In this document: in pieces, positions 19,074-28,107 of the stretch | Position numbering within the stretch: position 1 is the first letter of the stretch | Layout: each line of letters starts with the position of its first letter | Assembly (NCBI GenBank): GCA_017621225.1 | Contig: JAGATN010000034.1 | Span: 1-64,000, forward strand | Length of the DNA stretch: 64,000 bases | Source: Muribaculaceae bacterium | GTDB lineage: Bacteria > Bacteroidota > Bacteroidia > Bacteroidales > Muribaculaceae | Direction: 5' to 3' | Made by a program: the position numbers and the translations under genes | Notes under the pieces: model-generated | What the model saw: the letters and a program-made list of their open reading frames with translations, nothing else | What the model was told of the DNA's origin: nothing | Databases searched by the model: none

Positions 19074-20266
19074 CTACCGGTGTGGTATGGCGATTGCTTC
19101 GCCAAAATATGAGCGTCGGACAGTTGGCCGGATATGCCGTATCTAATCTTGTCGGACTTGCTATTGTGTTGATGGCGTTGCAGTTTTATTGCGACGTCAC
19201 GGAGGTGTGGGAGCGCGAAGATTCGTTCATGAAGCGCGATTTTATCGTGTTGTCGAAGAAGGTTGGCGGCCTCGGCTCGATATTGGGCTCGAAGGTCGAT
19301 TTTTCGAAGGAGGAGATAGCCAATCTCGAATCGCAGCCTTGGGTGAAGCGCGTGGGCGTTTTTACGGCTTCCGACTTTAACGTTTCGGCATCGGTCGACA
19401 TGGGCGGACGGGGAATGTCGACGGCTCTGTTTCTCGAATCGGTGCCCGATGATTTTTTTGACGTAAAGCCCGGCGATTGGACGTATGATCCGAATCGGTC
19501 GGAGTACGTTCCGATAATTATAAGCAAGGATTATCTGACGCTGTATAATTTCGGTTTCGCTTCGTCGCGCGGACTGCCGCAGATAAGCGAGGAGATGATA
19601 GGGCTTCTGCCCATCGACCTGTCGTTAAGCGGCAATGGGAAGCAGCGTTGGGTAAAAGCCCACATCACGGGCTTCTCGTCGCGTCTGAATACGATAGCGG
19701 TGCCGACGGAATTCATGACATGGGCAAACGCCGAATTCGGCGAAAATAACGATGCCAATCCTTCGCGATTGATAGTGGAGGTGAACTCGCCCGGCGATCC
19801 GGCAATAAGCGAATATATAAAATCGCACGGATACGAGAGCGCGGGCGACAAGGTCGACAATGGCAAGGCTTCTTATTTCTTGTCGGTGGCAACGAGCGTA
19901 GTACTGGCCGTAGGACTCGTAATAAGCCTTTTGTCGTTCGTCATATTGCTGTTGAGCATCAACTTGCTGTTGCAGCGAAACAAGGAGCGATTGATCGAAC
20001 TGATGCAGTTGGGCTACTCGCCGTCGCAAGTGTCGCGATATTATTACGCTACGGTAGGATTCATAAATGCATTTGTGCTCATCGGAGCCATCGTGGCATT
20101 GGTTATAGTCGCTTCCATATGGCGCGGGTCGCTTGCCTTGCTTGGCGTAGAGTCGGTAAGCATGCTCCCGGTTATTTGCATCGGCATTGCCATCATGGCC
20201 TCCATAACGTTGATAAACGTATATGTGATAAGCTCCACGGTGCGCCGTAATTTCTTCAGGAGCTGA
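19070..20266 (+). CDS. ABC transporter permease, FtsX/MacB-type
   Basis: A 398-residue membrane protein. One transmembrane helix lies near the N-terminus (about 20-42), then a large extracytoplasmic domain (about 45-270), and three C-terminal helices starting near 280 (SVVLAVGLVISLLSFVILLLSINLL). The RNKERLIELMQLGYSP segment after the second helix is typical of FtsX-domain permeases. With the preceding ATPase it forms a two-subunit complex; the upstream lipoprotein is a possible partner. Its last 11 bases overlap, on the opposite strand, the end of the LytTR regulator gene. Confidence 0.85.
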   Translation: MTTGVVWRLLRQNMSVGQLAGYAVSNLVGLAIVLMALQFYCDVTEVWEREDSFMKRDFIVLSKKVGGLGSILGSKVDFSKEEIANLESQPWVKRVGVFTASDFNVSASVDMGGRGMSTALFLESVPDDFFDVKPGDWTYDPNRSEYVPIIISKDYLTLYNFGFASSRGLPQISEEMIGLLPIDLSLSGNGKQRWVKAHITGFSSRLNTIAVPTEFMTWANAEFGENNDANPSRLIVEVNSPGDPAISEYIKSHGYESAGDKVDNGKASYFLSVATSVVLAVGLVISLLSFVILLLSINLLLQRNKERLIELMQLGYSPSQVSRYYYATVGFINAFVLIGAIVALVIVASIWRGSLALLGVESVSMLPVICIGIAIMASITLINVYVISSTVRRNFFRS

Positions 20267-20990
20267 AGCCTACGGTAGGGGCGTTGCCCTCGGTGTCGAT
20301 TTTCGAAGAAAGGTTTCTGACATACGATCGTCCTATCGGCAACAATGTGTCGTCGCTGAGAATGAGGCATTGCCTGTTGAAGCGTGCTATGTGTTTTATG
20401 GCTACGACAAACGATCGGTGCGTGCGTATGAACCCGTAAGGCGCCAGCGATGATAAGATGTTTTTCAGGCTGTTGTGCGCCAACGTATATGTGCCGTCGA
20501 GTTTATGTATCTTGGCGTAATTTTCCATCGCCTCGACATACAGAATGTCGTTGACGGCTATTGATATGTTGGCATAGCTTTGCTTTACGATGATGTTTTT
20601 CTTCTCCAAGCCACCTGTTGAGGCGTTGAGACGTCTGAACGCCTTGTCGATTGCGTTTTTGAATCGTTCGAACGAGAATGGCTTGTGGAGAAAGTCGACG
20701 GCATCGAGCTCAAATCCGTCGAGCGCGTATTGCGGATAAGCCGTAGTGAATATGAACAGCGTGTGCGGACTTATGTGCTTGGCTATGCTCAGGCCGCTGA
20801 TGTCGTTCATCTCGATGTCGAGAAACACAATGTCGGGTGCGCCGGCATTTATGGCTTCGAGTCCGGCGTGCGGGTCGGAATAGACGGTAAGTTCAAGGCC
20901 GCCTATTCTGTTGCAGAAATTCGATATCACCGATAGTGCTATCGGTTCGTCGTCGATGGCTATGCACCGTATTGCTCTTCTCTCGGTCAT
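20256..20990 (-). CDS. LytTR-family response regulator
   Basis: A two-component DNA-binding regulator. The receiver domain (about 7-125) contains the acidic pair IDDEP and the phospho-acceptor Asp58 in VFLDIEM. The C-terminal LytTR domain (about 140-240) has NDILYVEAMENYAKIH and RTHRSFVVAIKHI, typical of the family. Its start overlaps the histidine kinase stop by four bases (20987-20990), so the two are translated together. Its end overlaps the convergent permease gene by 11 bases. Targets are unknown; the divergent RND operon and the convergent ABC operon are the nearest candidates. Confidence 0.93.
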   Translation of the reverse strand: MTERRAIRCIAIDDEPIALSVISNFCNRIGGLELTVYSDPHAGLEAINAGAPDIVFLDIEMNDISGLSIAKHISPHTLFIFTTAYPQYALDGFELDAVDFLHKPFSFERFKNAIDKAFRRLNASTGGLEKKNIIVKQSYANISIAVNDILYVEAMENYAKIHKLDGTYTLAHNSLKNILSSLAPYGFIRTHRSFVVAIKHIARFNRQCLILSDDTLLPIGRSYVRNLSSKIDTEGNAPTVGFSS

Positions 20991-21991
20991 AGGTCGATGT
21001 TTAGTGTTACGGAAAAAACGTCGTTATCTTTGCTTATCGATAGTGTGTGGCGGTTGGGATATAGCAATTCGAGTCGCGCCTTGCAATTTTCGAGCCCTAC
21101 GGGGCGTTCGTTGTCGTCGTTTGTGCGCATTATCGAATTCGATACCTCAAATTTAAATTTCCGATGCACCAACGATGCTCGGATGTCGATTATTGAATTT
21201 TTGCTCGATGACGTTCCGTATTTGAAGGCGTTTTCCACGAAAGTGATGAGCAGCATCGGGGGGATGGTTACGTTGTTGTCGTCGATGGAATGGTGCCATT
21301 TCACCGTAGTATGGTCGTTTAGCCTGAGCGATTGCAATGAAATGTAATCGTTTATGTATCTTATTTCGTAGCCCATCGACACTTTTTCGAGCTTTACCTG
21401 CGAGTAGGTGTATCTCATTATGTCTATGAACTTTACGAAGGCATCTTCGGCATTGTCGGCCTTGCATATGGTGAGCCCGTAAAGCGTATTGAGCGTGTTG
21501 AATAGAAAATGCGGATTTATCTGAGCCTTATACATCGATAATTCGGCTTTGTTTTTCTGTGCTTCGATCTCTTTTTTCACTATCAGTTGTCGTATCAGCT
21601 CGATCAGCAACGAGGTCGACAGACTGAATCCGCTTACCACGAGAAACAATAGCCAGACCGTCTGCGCCCTTCGTATCTTGTGCAGATTTGGTATGCTGTC
21701 GTACATCGGAACGTAATCTTTCGGAAATGGAAATTTCGACACGGCATATGCCGTTACGGCAAGCACCGTTATGGCAAGCGCCAGTTTCAGGTATCGCTGC
21801 TTCATGACCATTTGCGGTATGTTTATGCCGCGAATGAAAAAATACACGCAATACAGAAACAATATCAGGGTGATTGCGAAAAAGGGGTATTTCACAATCC
21901 ATCGTTCTACCGGAACAAGCGCGATTATCAGCGGTAGGAAAACAAGGCAAAATGGCAGGTCGATGTATAGTTTTATCTTTCTCGGTTCCAT
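20987..21991 (-). CDS. LytS/YehU-type membrane sensor histidine kinase
   Basis: The sensor partner of the LytTR regulator. It has four predicted transmembrane helices in the first 135 residues (e.g. LVFLPLIIALVPV and VWLLFLVVSGFSLS). The His_kinase domain follows, with phospho-accepting His161 in QINPHFLFNTLN, and an HATPase region (PPMLLITFVENAFKYG, GLENCKARLELLYP). The ATG at 21991 (MEPRKIKLY) is preferred over the far upstream ATG at 22072 because a full promoter lies between them at 22031-22063. Length 334 fits the class. Confidence 0.92.
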   Translation of the reverse strand: MEPRKIKLYIDLPFCLVFLPLIIALVPVERWIVKYPFFAITLILFLYCVYFFIRGINIPQMVMKQRYLKLALAITVLAVTAYAVSKFPFPKDYVPMYDSIPNLHKIRRAQTVWLLFLVVSGFSLSTSLLIELIRQLIVKKEIEAQKNKAELSMYKAQINPHFLFNTLNTLYGLTICKADNAEDAFVKFIDIMRYTYSQVKLEKVSMGYEIRYINDYISLQSLRLNDHTTVKWHHSIDDNNVTIPPMLLITFVENAFKYGTSSSKNSIIDIRASLVHRKFKFEVSNSIMRTNDDNERPVGLENCKARLELLYPNRHTLSISKDNDVFSVTLNIDL

Positions 21992-22030
21992 ATTCTTCCG
22001 GTTTGTGCAAGTGGTCGGTTTTTGTAATTG

Positions 22031-22063
22031 CAAAATTAAGATATTTAATCGGGTTATGCCAAA
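22031..22063 (-). promoter_or_regulatory. Promoter of the histidine kinase/regulator operon
   Basis: On the reverse strand, TTTG (22060-22063), 21 bp, TAATTTTG (22031-22038): a full consensus match, with the kinase ATG 40 bases downstream. Confidence 0.8.
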
Positions 22064-22123
22064 CCTATTCATGACATATGGTTACGGTTTATCAACACAT
22101 TTCGGTCATTCGTCACTTGGCGG

Positions 22124-22154
22124 TTTGACAGCTGTGGATAAAAGGTTATATTTG
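22124..22154 (+). promoter_or_regulatory. Promoter of the RND efflux operon
   Basis: TTTG (22124-22127), 19 bp, TATATTTG (22147-22154), 20 bases before the adaptor ATG. It faces away from the kinase promoter, about 60 bases apart. Confidence 0.85.
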
Positions 22155-22174
22155 CATAAAAATGATATATAGGA

Positions 22175-23284
22175 ATGAAGTCAAATTATGTTGTCGCGGT
22201 AATGGGATTGTCGGTTCTCATTATGTCATGCAATTCTAAAAAAGCAATGGAAAAATCGGATGTGGTATATCCGACGCAGGAAATAACACTCGTTGACAGG
22301 ACGCTTATGAGCGATTTTGCCGCTTCGATAACGGGGTGTCAGACGGTCGAGATACGTCCGCAGGTTAACGGAATGCTTACGAAAATAAACATTCGCGATG
22401 GAGCGTCGGTACACAAAGATCAGGTGCTTTTCGAAATTGATCCGGCGCAATTTCAGGCTGCCTACGACGTGGCGCAAGCCAACGTTCATAGCGCGGAGGC
22501 CACCGTCTCGACGGCACAATTGGTGCTTGACAGCAATATGGATTTGTATAAGGAGCAGGTGATATCGGAATTTGAGCTGAATACGGCAAAAAATGATCTC
22601 GCCGAGGCGAAAGCAAAGCTCAACCTTGCCAAGGCCGAACTCGATAGGGCCACCACCAATCTATCGTATACTCAGGTGAAGTCGCCCGTAAACGGCGTTA
22701 CGAGCATGATACCTTATCGCGTGGGGGCGTTGGTGGGCACCAACATTGTCCAACCTTTAGTGACGGTGAGCGACGACGGTAACGTGTACTGCTATTTTTC
22801 CATGTCTGAAACGCAGATGCTTAATTTCATTCAGAAATACGGATCGATGGCCAATGCCATGGCCGAATTTCCCGAAGTGGAATTGCGTATGAGCAATGGT
22901 GAGATGTATCAGCATAAAGGACGAATAGATGCCGTGAGCGGTACGGTGAACAGCACTACCGGTGCCGTGAGCCTGCGGGCCGTTTTCCCCAATCCCGACA
23001 GGCTGTTGCGCGACGGAGGCACCGGCAGCGTCATAATACCGTCGGAATACAAAGGCTGCGTGGTGATACCGAAAGTGGCTACATATGAACTTCAGGACAA
23101 AATATTTGCATATAAAGTAATCGACGGCAAGGCCACGTCGACCGAGATAAAGGTATTGCCGCAGAGCAGCGGAACGGAATATGTGGTTACCGACGGCCTT
23201 GAAGTTGGCGATGTGATAGTGTCAGACGGAGCCGGACTTATGAAGGAAGGCACCATCATTAATGCTAAAAGTGAAAATAAATGA
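22175..23284 (+). CDS. RND efflux periplasmic adaptor (membrane fusion protein), lipoprotein
   Basis: Links the inner-membrane pump to the outer-membrane channel. A lipoprotein signal ends in lipobox LIMSC (Cys19). Family order is visible: a beta-barrel/lipoyl half (QTVEIRPQVNGMLTKINIRDGASV), an alpha-hairpin (about 90-150), the second lipoyl half (YTQVKSPVNGVTSMI), and a C-terminal membrane-proximal domain (EYVVTDGLEVGDVIVSDG). Length 369 is typical of the AcrA/MexA group. Its stop overlaps the pump gene start by four bases. Confidence 0.94.
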   Translation: MKSNYVVAVMGLSVLIMSCNSKKAMEKSDVVYPTQEITLVDRTLMSDFAASITGCQTVEIRPQVNGMLTKINIRDGASVHKDQVLFEIDPAQFQAAYDVAQANVHSAEATVSTAQLVLDSNMDLYKEQVISEFELNTAKNDLAEAKAKLNLAKAELDRATTNLSYTQVKSPVNGVTSMIPYRVGALVGTNIVQPLVTVSDDGNVYCYFSMSETQMLNFIQKYGSMANAMAEFPEVELRMSNGEMYQHKGRIDAVSGTVNSTTGAVSLRAVFPNPDRLLRDGGTGSVIIPSEYKGCVVIPKVATYELQDKIFAYKVIDGKATSTEIKVLPQSSGTEYVVTDGLEVGDVIVSDGAGLMKEGTIINAKSENK

Positions 23285-26200
23285 CAATAAAGACATTCAT
23301 TGATCGTCCGATACTGTCGTGTGTCATTTCGATTGCGATAGTATTGCTCGGACTCATATCGTTGCTCGGACTGCCTGTCGAGCAATTTCCCGAAATAGCT
23401 CCTCCGACCGTGAGCGTGAGTGCAAACTATGCCGGCGCCAATGCCGAAACGGTGCAAAAAAGCGTGATAGTGCCGATAGAGGAGGCCATAAACGGCGTGG
23501 AGGACATGATATATATGGTGTCGTCGGCCACCAACAGCGGATCGGCAAACGTTCAGGTTTACTTCAAGCAGGGTACCGATGGCGACATGGCTATGGTAAA
23601 CGTACAAAACCGTCTGGCTTCGGCGCAGGGATTGCTGCCGGCCGAAGTGACGCGAAGCGGCGTGAATGTCAGAAAGCGACAGACCTCGCGCATAAAGACC
23701 CTCGCGTTGTATAGTCCGGATGGAACTTTCGACCAGAAGTTTTTGGCAAATTACATGAAAATAAACATCGAGCCAAGGTTGTCGCGCGTGGCCGGAGTTG
23801 GCGAAGTCGACATACGAGGCGCCGACTATTCGCTACGCATATGGCTCGATCCGGGTAAGATGGCCCAATACAACCTTATGCCGAGCGACATACGCAATGT
23901 TCTCGACGGACAGAATCTCGAAGCGCCGACAGGCACTTTGGGTGCGGAGTCGGAAAATTCGTTCCGCTACACGTTGAAGTATCGCGGACGGTATGAGTCG
24001 GAAACCGATTTTGAAAACATGGTGATACGCGCCGAACCCGACGGCTCGGTATTGAGGCTCAAGGATGTTGCAAAAATAGAATTGGGCTCAAGGTCATACG
24101 AATATCTCGGGTCGGTAAACGGCAAGCCCGGAACCACCTGTATGATTTCACAGACCTCCGGCTCGAATGCAAACGAAATAATAAAGGCCATCGACAAGGA
24201 GGTGGAGCAGATAAAGCTGACGCTTCCAAAGGGCATGGAGCTCGTGGATCTGATGAGCACCAAGGACTTTCTCGATGCGTCGATAAAGAATGTGATAAAG
24301 ACGCTCTTTGAGGCTATATTGCTGGTGGTGTTGGTGGTTTACGTATTTTTGCAGAGCTTCCGCGCCACGATAATACCAACGCTGTCGATCATAGTTTCGT
24401 TGATAGGTACTTTCGTATTTCTGAAGCTGGCCGGATTCAGTCTGAACCTCATAACGCTTTTTGCCCTCGTGCTCGTAATTGGTACGGTGGTCGACGATGC
24501 CATAGTGGTGGTAGAAGCGGTTCAGGCCAAGTTCGACGAGGGGGTTAAGTCGTCGTACGAAGCCACCGTTGAGGGTATGAAAGGGATTACGGCGGCATTG
24601 CTCACCACCACCATCGTATTCATGGCCGTGTTCATTCCGGTAAGCTTTATGGGCGGTACCACCGGTGTGTTTTATACGCAGTTCGGTCTCACCATGGCTG
24701 TGGCGGTAGGCATCTCGCTGCTGAGTGCCATGACGCTTAGTCCGGCATTGTGCGCGCTCATAATGACTCCGCATAACGATGACGGTGACCGAAAGAGCTT
24801 CTCGACGCGATTTCATTTGGCGTTCGATTCGTCATTCAATCGACTGGTTAATAAATATTCGTCGGGCGTCAAATTCATGTCGTCGCATAAATGGCTGACG
24901 GGGCTGCTTCTGGTGGTGGCTTGCGGCAGCTTGTATTATATGATGATGGTTACGAAGACCGGACTCGTGCCGCAAGAAGACATGGGGTCGATAAACATCG
25001 ATGTCATGACCTCGCCCGGCACCAACCTCGATGAAACCATGAAGATAATGGATGCCATAGACAGCCGAATAGCCGACATTCCTCAGATAAAGGCGTATTC
25101 GCGCACGGCGGGCTTCGGCATGATGAGCGGCGTGGGTTCGTCGAGCGGGATGTTCAATGTGCGACTTAAGGATTGGAGCCAGCGTAAGGAGGCCGGCGAC
25201 GACATAAATTCGGTGATCGATGAGATTTATCGTCGCACGTCGGACATAACGGGCGCGCGAATCATAGTGTTTACCCAAGGCATGATACCGGGGTATGGCG
25301 TCAGCAATGGCTTTGAGATACATGTTCAGGATCAGAAGGGTGGTAAGATTGACGATCTCCACGCCATAACCAAACGCATAATTGCCGAGCTTAACGACCG
25401 TCCGGAGATAGCTCGCGCCACTACTTCGTTCGACACCAAATATCCGCAATATCTCGTGGAAGTGGATGCCGCTACGGCGCTGCGCAACGGCGTGCAACCA
25501 AACGACGTGCTTTCGGCGCTCTCGGGATATGTGGGTGGCTCGTATGCTTCAAACATCAATCGATTTTCAAAACTGTACAGGGTGATGGTGCAGGCTTCGC
25601 CGGAATTTCGTCTTGATACCAAAGCGTTGTCAAACATCTTTGTGCGAAACTCGTCGGGCGAAATGTCGCCCATAAGTCAGTATCTGAAACTTAAGAGGGT
25701 ATATGGCTCTCAGTCGCTCGACCGATTCAATCTGTTTTCGTCGATAAAGGTGAACGGCACTCCGGCCAGCGGTTACAGCTCGGGCGAGGCCATCGAAGCT
25801 GTCCGCGAGGTGTGTGCCGCCAATCTCCCGGCCGGTTACAGTTACGAATTCGGAGGCATGAGCCGCGAGGAGGCTTCGTCGGCCAATTCCACCGTGTTCA
25901 TATTCATTGTGTGCGTGGTGTTCATATATCTTATTCTTTGCGCGCTGTATGAGAGCCTGTTCATACCACTGGCGGTGATACTGTCGGTGCCTTTTGGCTT
26001 GGCCGGAAGCTTCTTGTTTGCCTATCTTCTCGGACTCGAAAACAACATATATCTGCAAATCGGACTGCTCATGCTGATAGGGTTGCTTGGTAAAACGGCC
26101 ATACTCATGACCGAATACGCATCGGAGCGACGGCGTAACGGCATGTCGATAGTCGATGCCGTGATGTCGGCGGCCCGTGCAAGGTTGCGACCGATACTGA

Positions 26201-26403
26201 TGACCTCGCTGTCCATGATATTCGGTATGATACCGCTTGTGTTTGCAACCGGCGTGGGTGCCAACGGCAACATTTCGATTGGCGTGGGTACGGTAGGCGG
26301 AATGTTGATAGGTACCATCGCGTTGCTGTTTGTAGTGCCGGTGTTGTTCATCGTATTCCAGAAAATTGAAGAACGTGTAATGCCTAAACGACAAAGAAGA
26401 TGA
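23281..26403 (+). CDS. RND multidrug efflux pump, HAE1 (AcrB/MexB) family
   Basis: A proton-driven inner-membrane exporter of hydrophobic compounds. At 1040 residues it has the HAE1 architecture: the N-terminal helix (FIDRPILSCVISIAIVLLG), a porter domain, helices with the proton-relay acidic pair in GTVVDDAIVVVEAV, a second porter domain and C-terminal helices (GKTAILMTEYA, ARLRPILMTSLSMIFGMIPL). Start and stop both overlap neighbours by four bases, giving a tightly coupled adaptor-pump-channel operon. The substrate is not predictable; bile salts or antibiotics are common for gut Bacteroidales. Confidence 0.96.
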   Translation: MTIKTFIDRPILSCVISIAIVLLGLISLLGLPVEQFPEIAPPTVSVSANYAGANAETVQKSVIVPIEEAINGVEDMIYMVSSATNSGSANVQVYFKQGTDGDMAMVNVQNRLASAQGLLPAEVTRSGVNVRKRQTSRIKTLALYSPDGTFDQKFLANYMKINIEPRLSRVAGVGEVDIRGADYSLRIWLDPGKMAQYNLMPSDIRNVLDGQNLEAPTGTLGAESENSFRYTLKYRGRYESETDFENMVIRAEPDGSVLRLKDVAKIELGSRSYEYLGSVNGKPGTTCMISQTSGSNANEIIKAIDKEVEQIKLTLPKGMELVDLMSTKDFLDASIKNVIKTLFEAILLVVLVVYVFLQSFRATIIPTLSIIVSLIGTFVFLKLAGFSLNLITLFALVLVIGTVVDDAIVVVEAVQAKFDEGVKSSYEATVEGMKGITAALLTTTIVFMAVFIPVSFMGGTTGVFYTQFGLTMAVAVGISLLSAMTLSPALCALIMTPHNDDGDRKSFSTRFHLAFDSSFNRLVNKYSSGVKFMSSHKWLTGLLLVVACGSLYYMMMVTKTGLVPQEDMGSINIDVMTSPGTNLDETMKIMDAIDSRIADIPQIKAYSRTAGFGMMSGVGSSSGMFNVRLKDWSQRKEAGDDINSVIDEIYRRTSDITGARIIVFTQGMIPGYGVSNGFEIHVQDQKGGKIDDLHAITKRIIAELNDRPEIARATTSFDTKYPQYLVEVDAATALRNGVQPNDVLSALSGYVGGSYASNINRFSKLYRVMVQASPEFRLDTKALSNIFVRNSSGEMSPISQYLKLKRVYGSQSLDRFNLFSSIKVNGTPASGYSSGEAIEAVREVCAANLPAGYSYEFGGMSREEASSANSTVFIFIVCVVFIYLILCALYESLFIPLAVILSVPFGLAGSFLFAYLLGLENNIYLQIGLLMLIGLLGKTAILMTEYASERRRNGMSIVDAVMSAARARLRPILMTSLSMIFGMIPLVFATGVGANGNISIGVGTVGGMLIGTIALLFVVPVLFIVFQKIEERVMPKRQRR

Positions 26404-27752
26404 AGTGTAAAACGTTATATATTGTTCTTGCCTGTATGCCCGTAGTGCTTGGCGGATGCGGCATTTACGGCAAATATGAGCGCAAACCGCTTGAGTTTGA
26501 CGCTGAATGCTATGCGAAGGGCGATACGTCGATGGCGCCGTTGTCGGCGATGCCGTGGCGCGAATTGTTTACCGACAGGTGCCTTTCGGATTGGATAGAA
26601 CGCGGCCTGAAGGCAAATACCGATCTGCGCATAGCCCAATTTCGCGTAGAGGAGGCTTCGGCTACTTTGACGGCCTCGCGCCTCGCATTTTTGCCGTCGT
26701 TAAACGCTTCGGCCGACGGATCGGTCAGCAATTCGTCGTCAAACCGTTTTCAGATAGGGCCGTCGGCTTCGTGGGAGCTGGATGTGTTTGGCAAGCAGCG
26801 AAACCTTAAAAAGGGTGCCGAGGCTTCGTACAATGCATCGCAAGCCTACAAGCAGGCCGTAACGACCTCGCTGATTGCCACGATAGCCAATGGATACTAT
26901 ACGTTGGTGATGCTCGACGAGCAGCTGAGCATCAGTGAGCGCACCCTGAAAACGTGGGATGAAAACATACGTACCCTGCAGGCTTTCAAGCGCGCCGGCC
27001 GATCGAATGAAGCTGCAGTGCTCCAGGCGCGCGCCAACCGCATGAAGGTGGAGTCGTCGACGCTTACATTGCGCAAACGCATTTCGGAGCAGGAAAACTC
27101 GATACGTTCGTTGCTGCTTGAGCCGGATGCCGATCTGGCTCGAGGCGAATATTCAAAGCAATCGTTTCCCGACACCTTGTCGGCCGGCGTGTCGCTCGAA
27201 TTGCTCTCGAATCGCCCGGACGTGCGTCAGGCCGAATTTGAGTTGCAAAAGGCGTTTTACAATGTAAATGTGTCGCGGTCGGCATTCTATCCCTCCATCA
27301 CGTTGTCGGGAAATGCCGGATGGGTAAGCTCGTCGGGAGCAGTGGCAAATCCGTCGTCGTGGATTGCCAACGCGCTCGGATCGATAACGGCACCATTGTT
27401 CAACCGAGGCACCAATCAGGCCAATCTGAAAATATCGAAAGCTGAATATGAGATAGCCGCCCTTGAATTTCAGCAGAAAATACTTGATGCCGGAATAGAG
27501 GTGAACGATGCTTTGTCGGCTTGGCAAACCGCTCGCAACAAGTTGGTGATAGACAAAAAGCAGATAGTGGCGCTGCGCGGAGCGGTTCACAACACCCGTT
27601 TGCTCATGCGCAATACGCCCACCAGTTATCTGGAGGTGTTGACGGCCCAACAACGCTTGCTCGAGGCCGAGCTGACCGAAGTTGAGGATCGTTACGATGT
27701 AATTCAGTCAGTGATAAGGCTATACAGAGCCCTTGGCGGTGGAGTGGAGTAG
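26400..27752 (+). CDS. RND efflux outer-membrane channel (TolC/OprM/NodT family lipoprotein)
   Basis: The outer-membrane exit duct of the tripartite pump. The lipoprotein signal has lipobox VLGGCG. Two OEP repeats follow: an N-terminal half (TDLRIAQFRVEEASATLTASR..LPSLNASA) and a C-terminal half (NRPDVRQAEFELQKAFYNVNVSRSAFYPSITLSG). Further family segments are TAPLFNRGTNQANLKISKAEYE and SYLEVLTAQQRLLEAEL. Length 450 is typical. It is the last gene of the operon; no clear terminator follows. Confidence 0.94.
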   Translation: MKCKTLYIVLACMPVVLGGCGIYGKYERKPLEFDAECYAKGDTSMAPLSAMPWRELFTDRCLSDWIERGLKANTDLRIAQFRVEEASATLTASRLAFLPSLNASADGSVSNSSSNRFQIGPSASWELDVFGKQRNLKKGAEASYNASQAYKQAVTTSLIATIANGYYTLVMLDEQLSISERTLKTWDENIRTLQAFKRAGRSNEAAVLQARANRMKVESSTLTLRKRISEQENSIRSLLLEPDADLARGEYSKQSFPDTLSAGVSLELLSNRPDVRQAEFELQKAFYNVNVSRSAFYPSITLSGNAGWVSSSGAVANPSSWIANALGSITAPLFNRGTNQANLKISKAEYEIAALEFQQKILDAGIEVNDALSAWQTARNKLVIDKKQIVALRGAVHNTRLLMRNTPTSYLEVLTAQQRLLEAELTEVEDRYDVIQSVIRLYRALGGGVE

Positions 27753-28033
27753 GTGTCCTGTAGGTTAAGGGCATCGTGACGCGGGTGCATTAACATAATA
27801 AAGCCAATTTTACTCTTTTTTGGTTTTGTGTGCATCGTAATTTCACCTATCTTTGCGGTGGAATTATGAAAAATGCACACATACCCCCCCTTTCGTAAAT
27901 ATTCCAAACAGTGAGTCTGTAATATGGCGTTTGACGCGGTATGCCGGTTATGTTTTTCACCGGACGCATACGTGCTGCCGTGCATTTTGGCAAATTCCCG
28001 ATAATAGGATATTCATAATCTAATCCCTTCATA
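27753..28033 (+). other. Gap with promoter, C7 tract and only very short ORFs
   Basis: No established gene is visible. A good promoter (27825-27855) leads into an 11-codon frame including stop at 27866-27898 that contains seven C in a row (27884-27890). One more C would extend the frame to 52 codons; one fewer would give a 15-residue peptide. A small RNA, a leader peptide or a decayed gene are all possible. Confidence 0.4.
27825..27855 (+). promoter_or_regulatory. Orphan consensus promoter in the channel-purB gap
   Basis: TTTG (27825-27828), 19 bp, TATCTTTG (27848-27855). An imperfect inverted repeat (aatttcacc / ggtggaatt) flanks the -7 element. It points into the gap with no long ORF behind it. 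Confidence 0.65.
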
Positions 28034-28074
28034 AAAACGCTTCGAGGCTGCGCTGTGATTAGCGCGGCCTCGAA
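28034..28074 (-). terminator. Terminator of purB
   Basis: A 14-bp stem with one G-T pair (28041-28054 / 28061-28074). On the reverse strand it is followed shortly by five T at 28034-28038. It lies 34 bases past the purB stop. Confidence 0.75.
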
Positions 28075-28107
28075 ATATGTTGGTACGGTTATGTACTTGC
28101 GTCGTTA

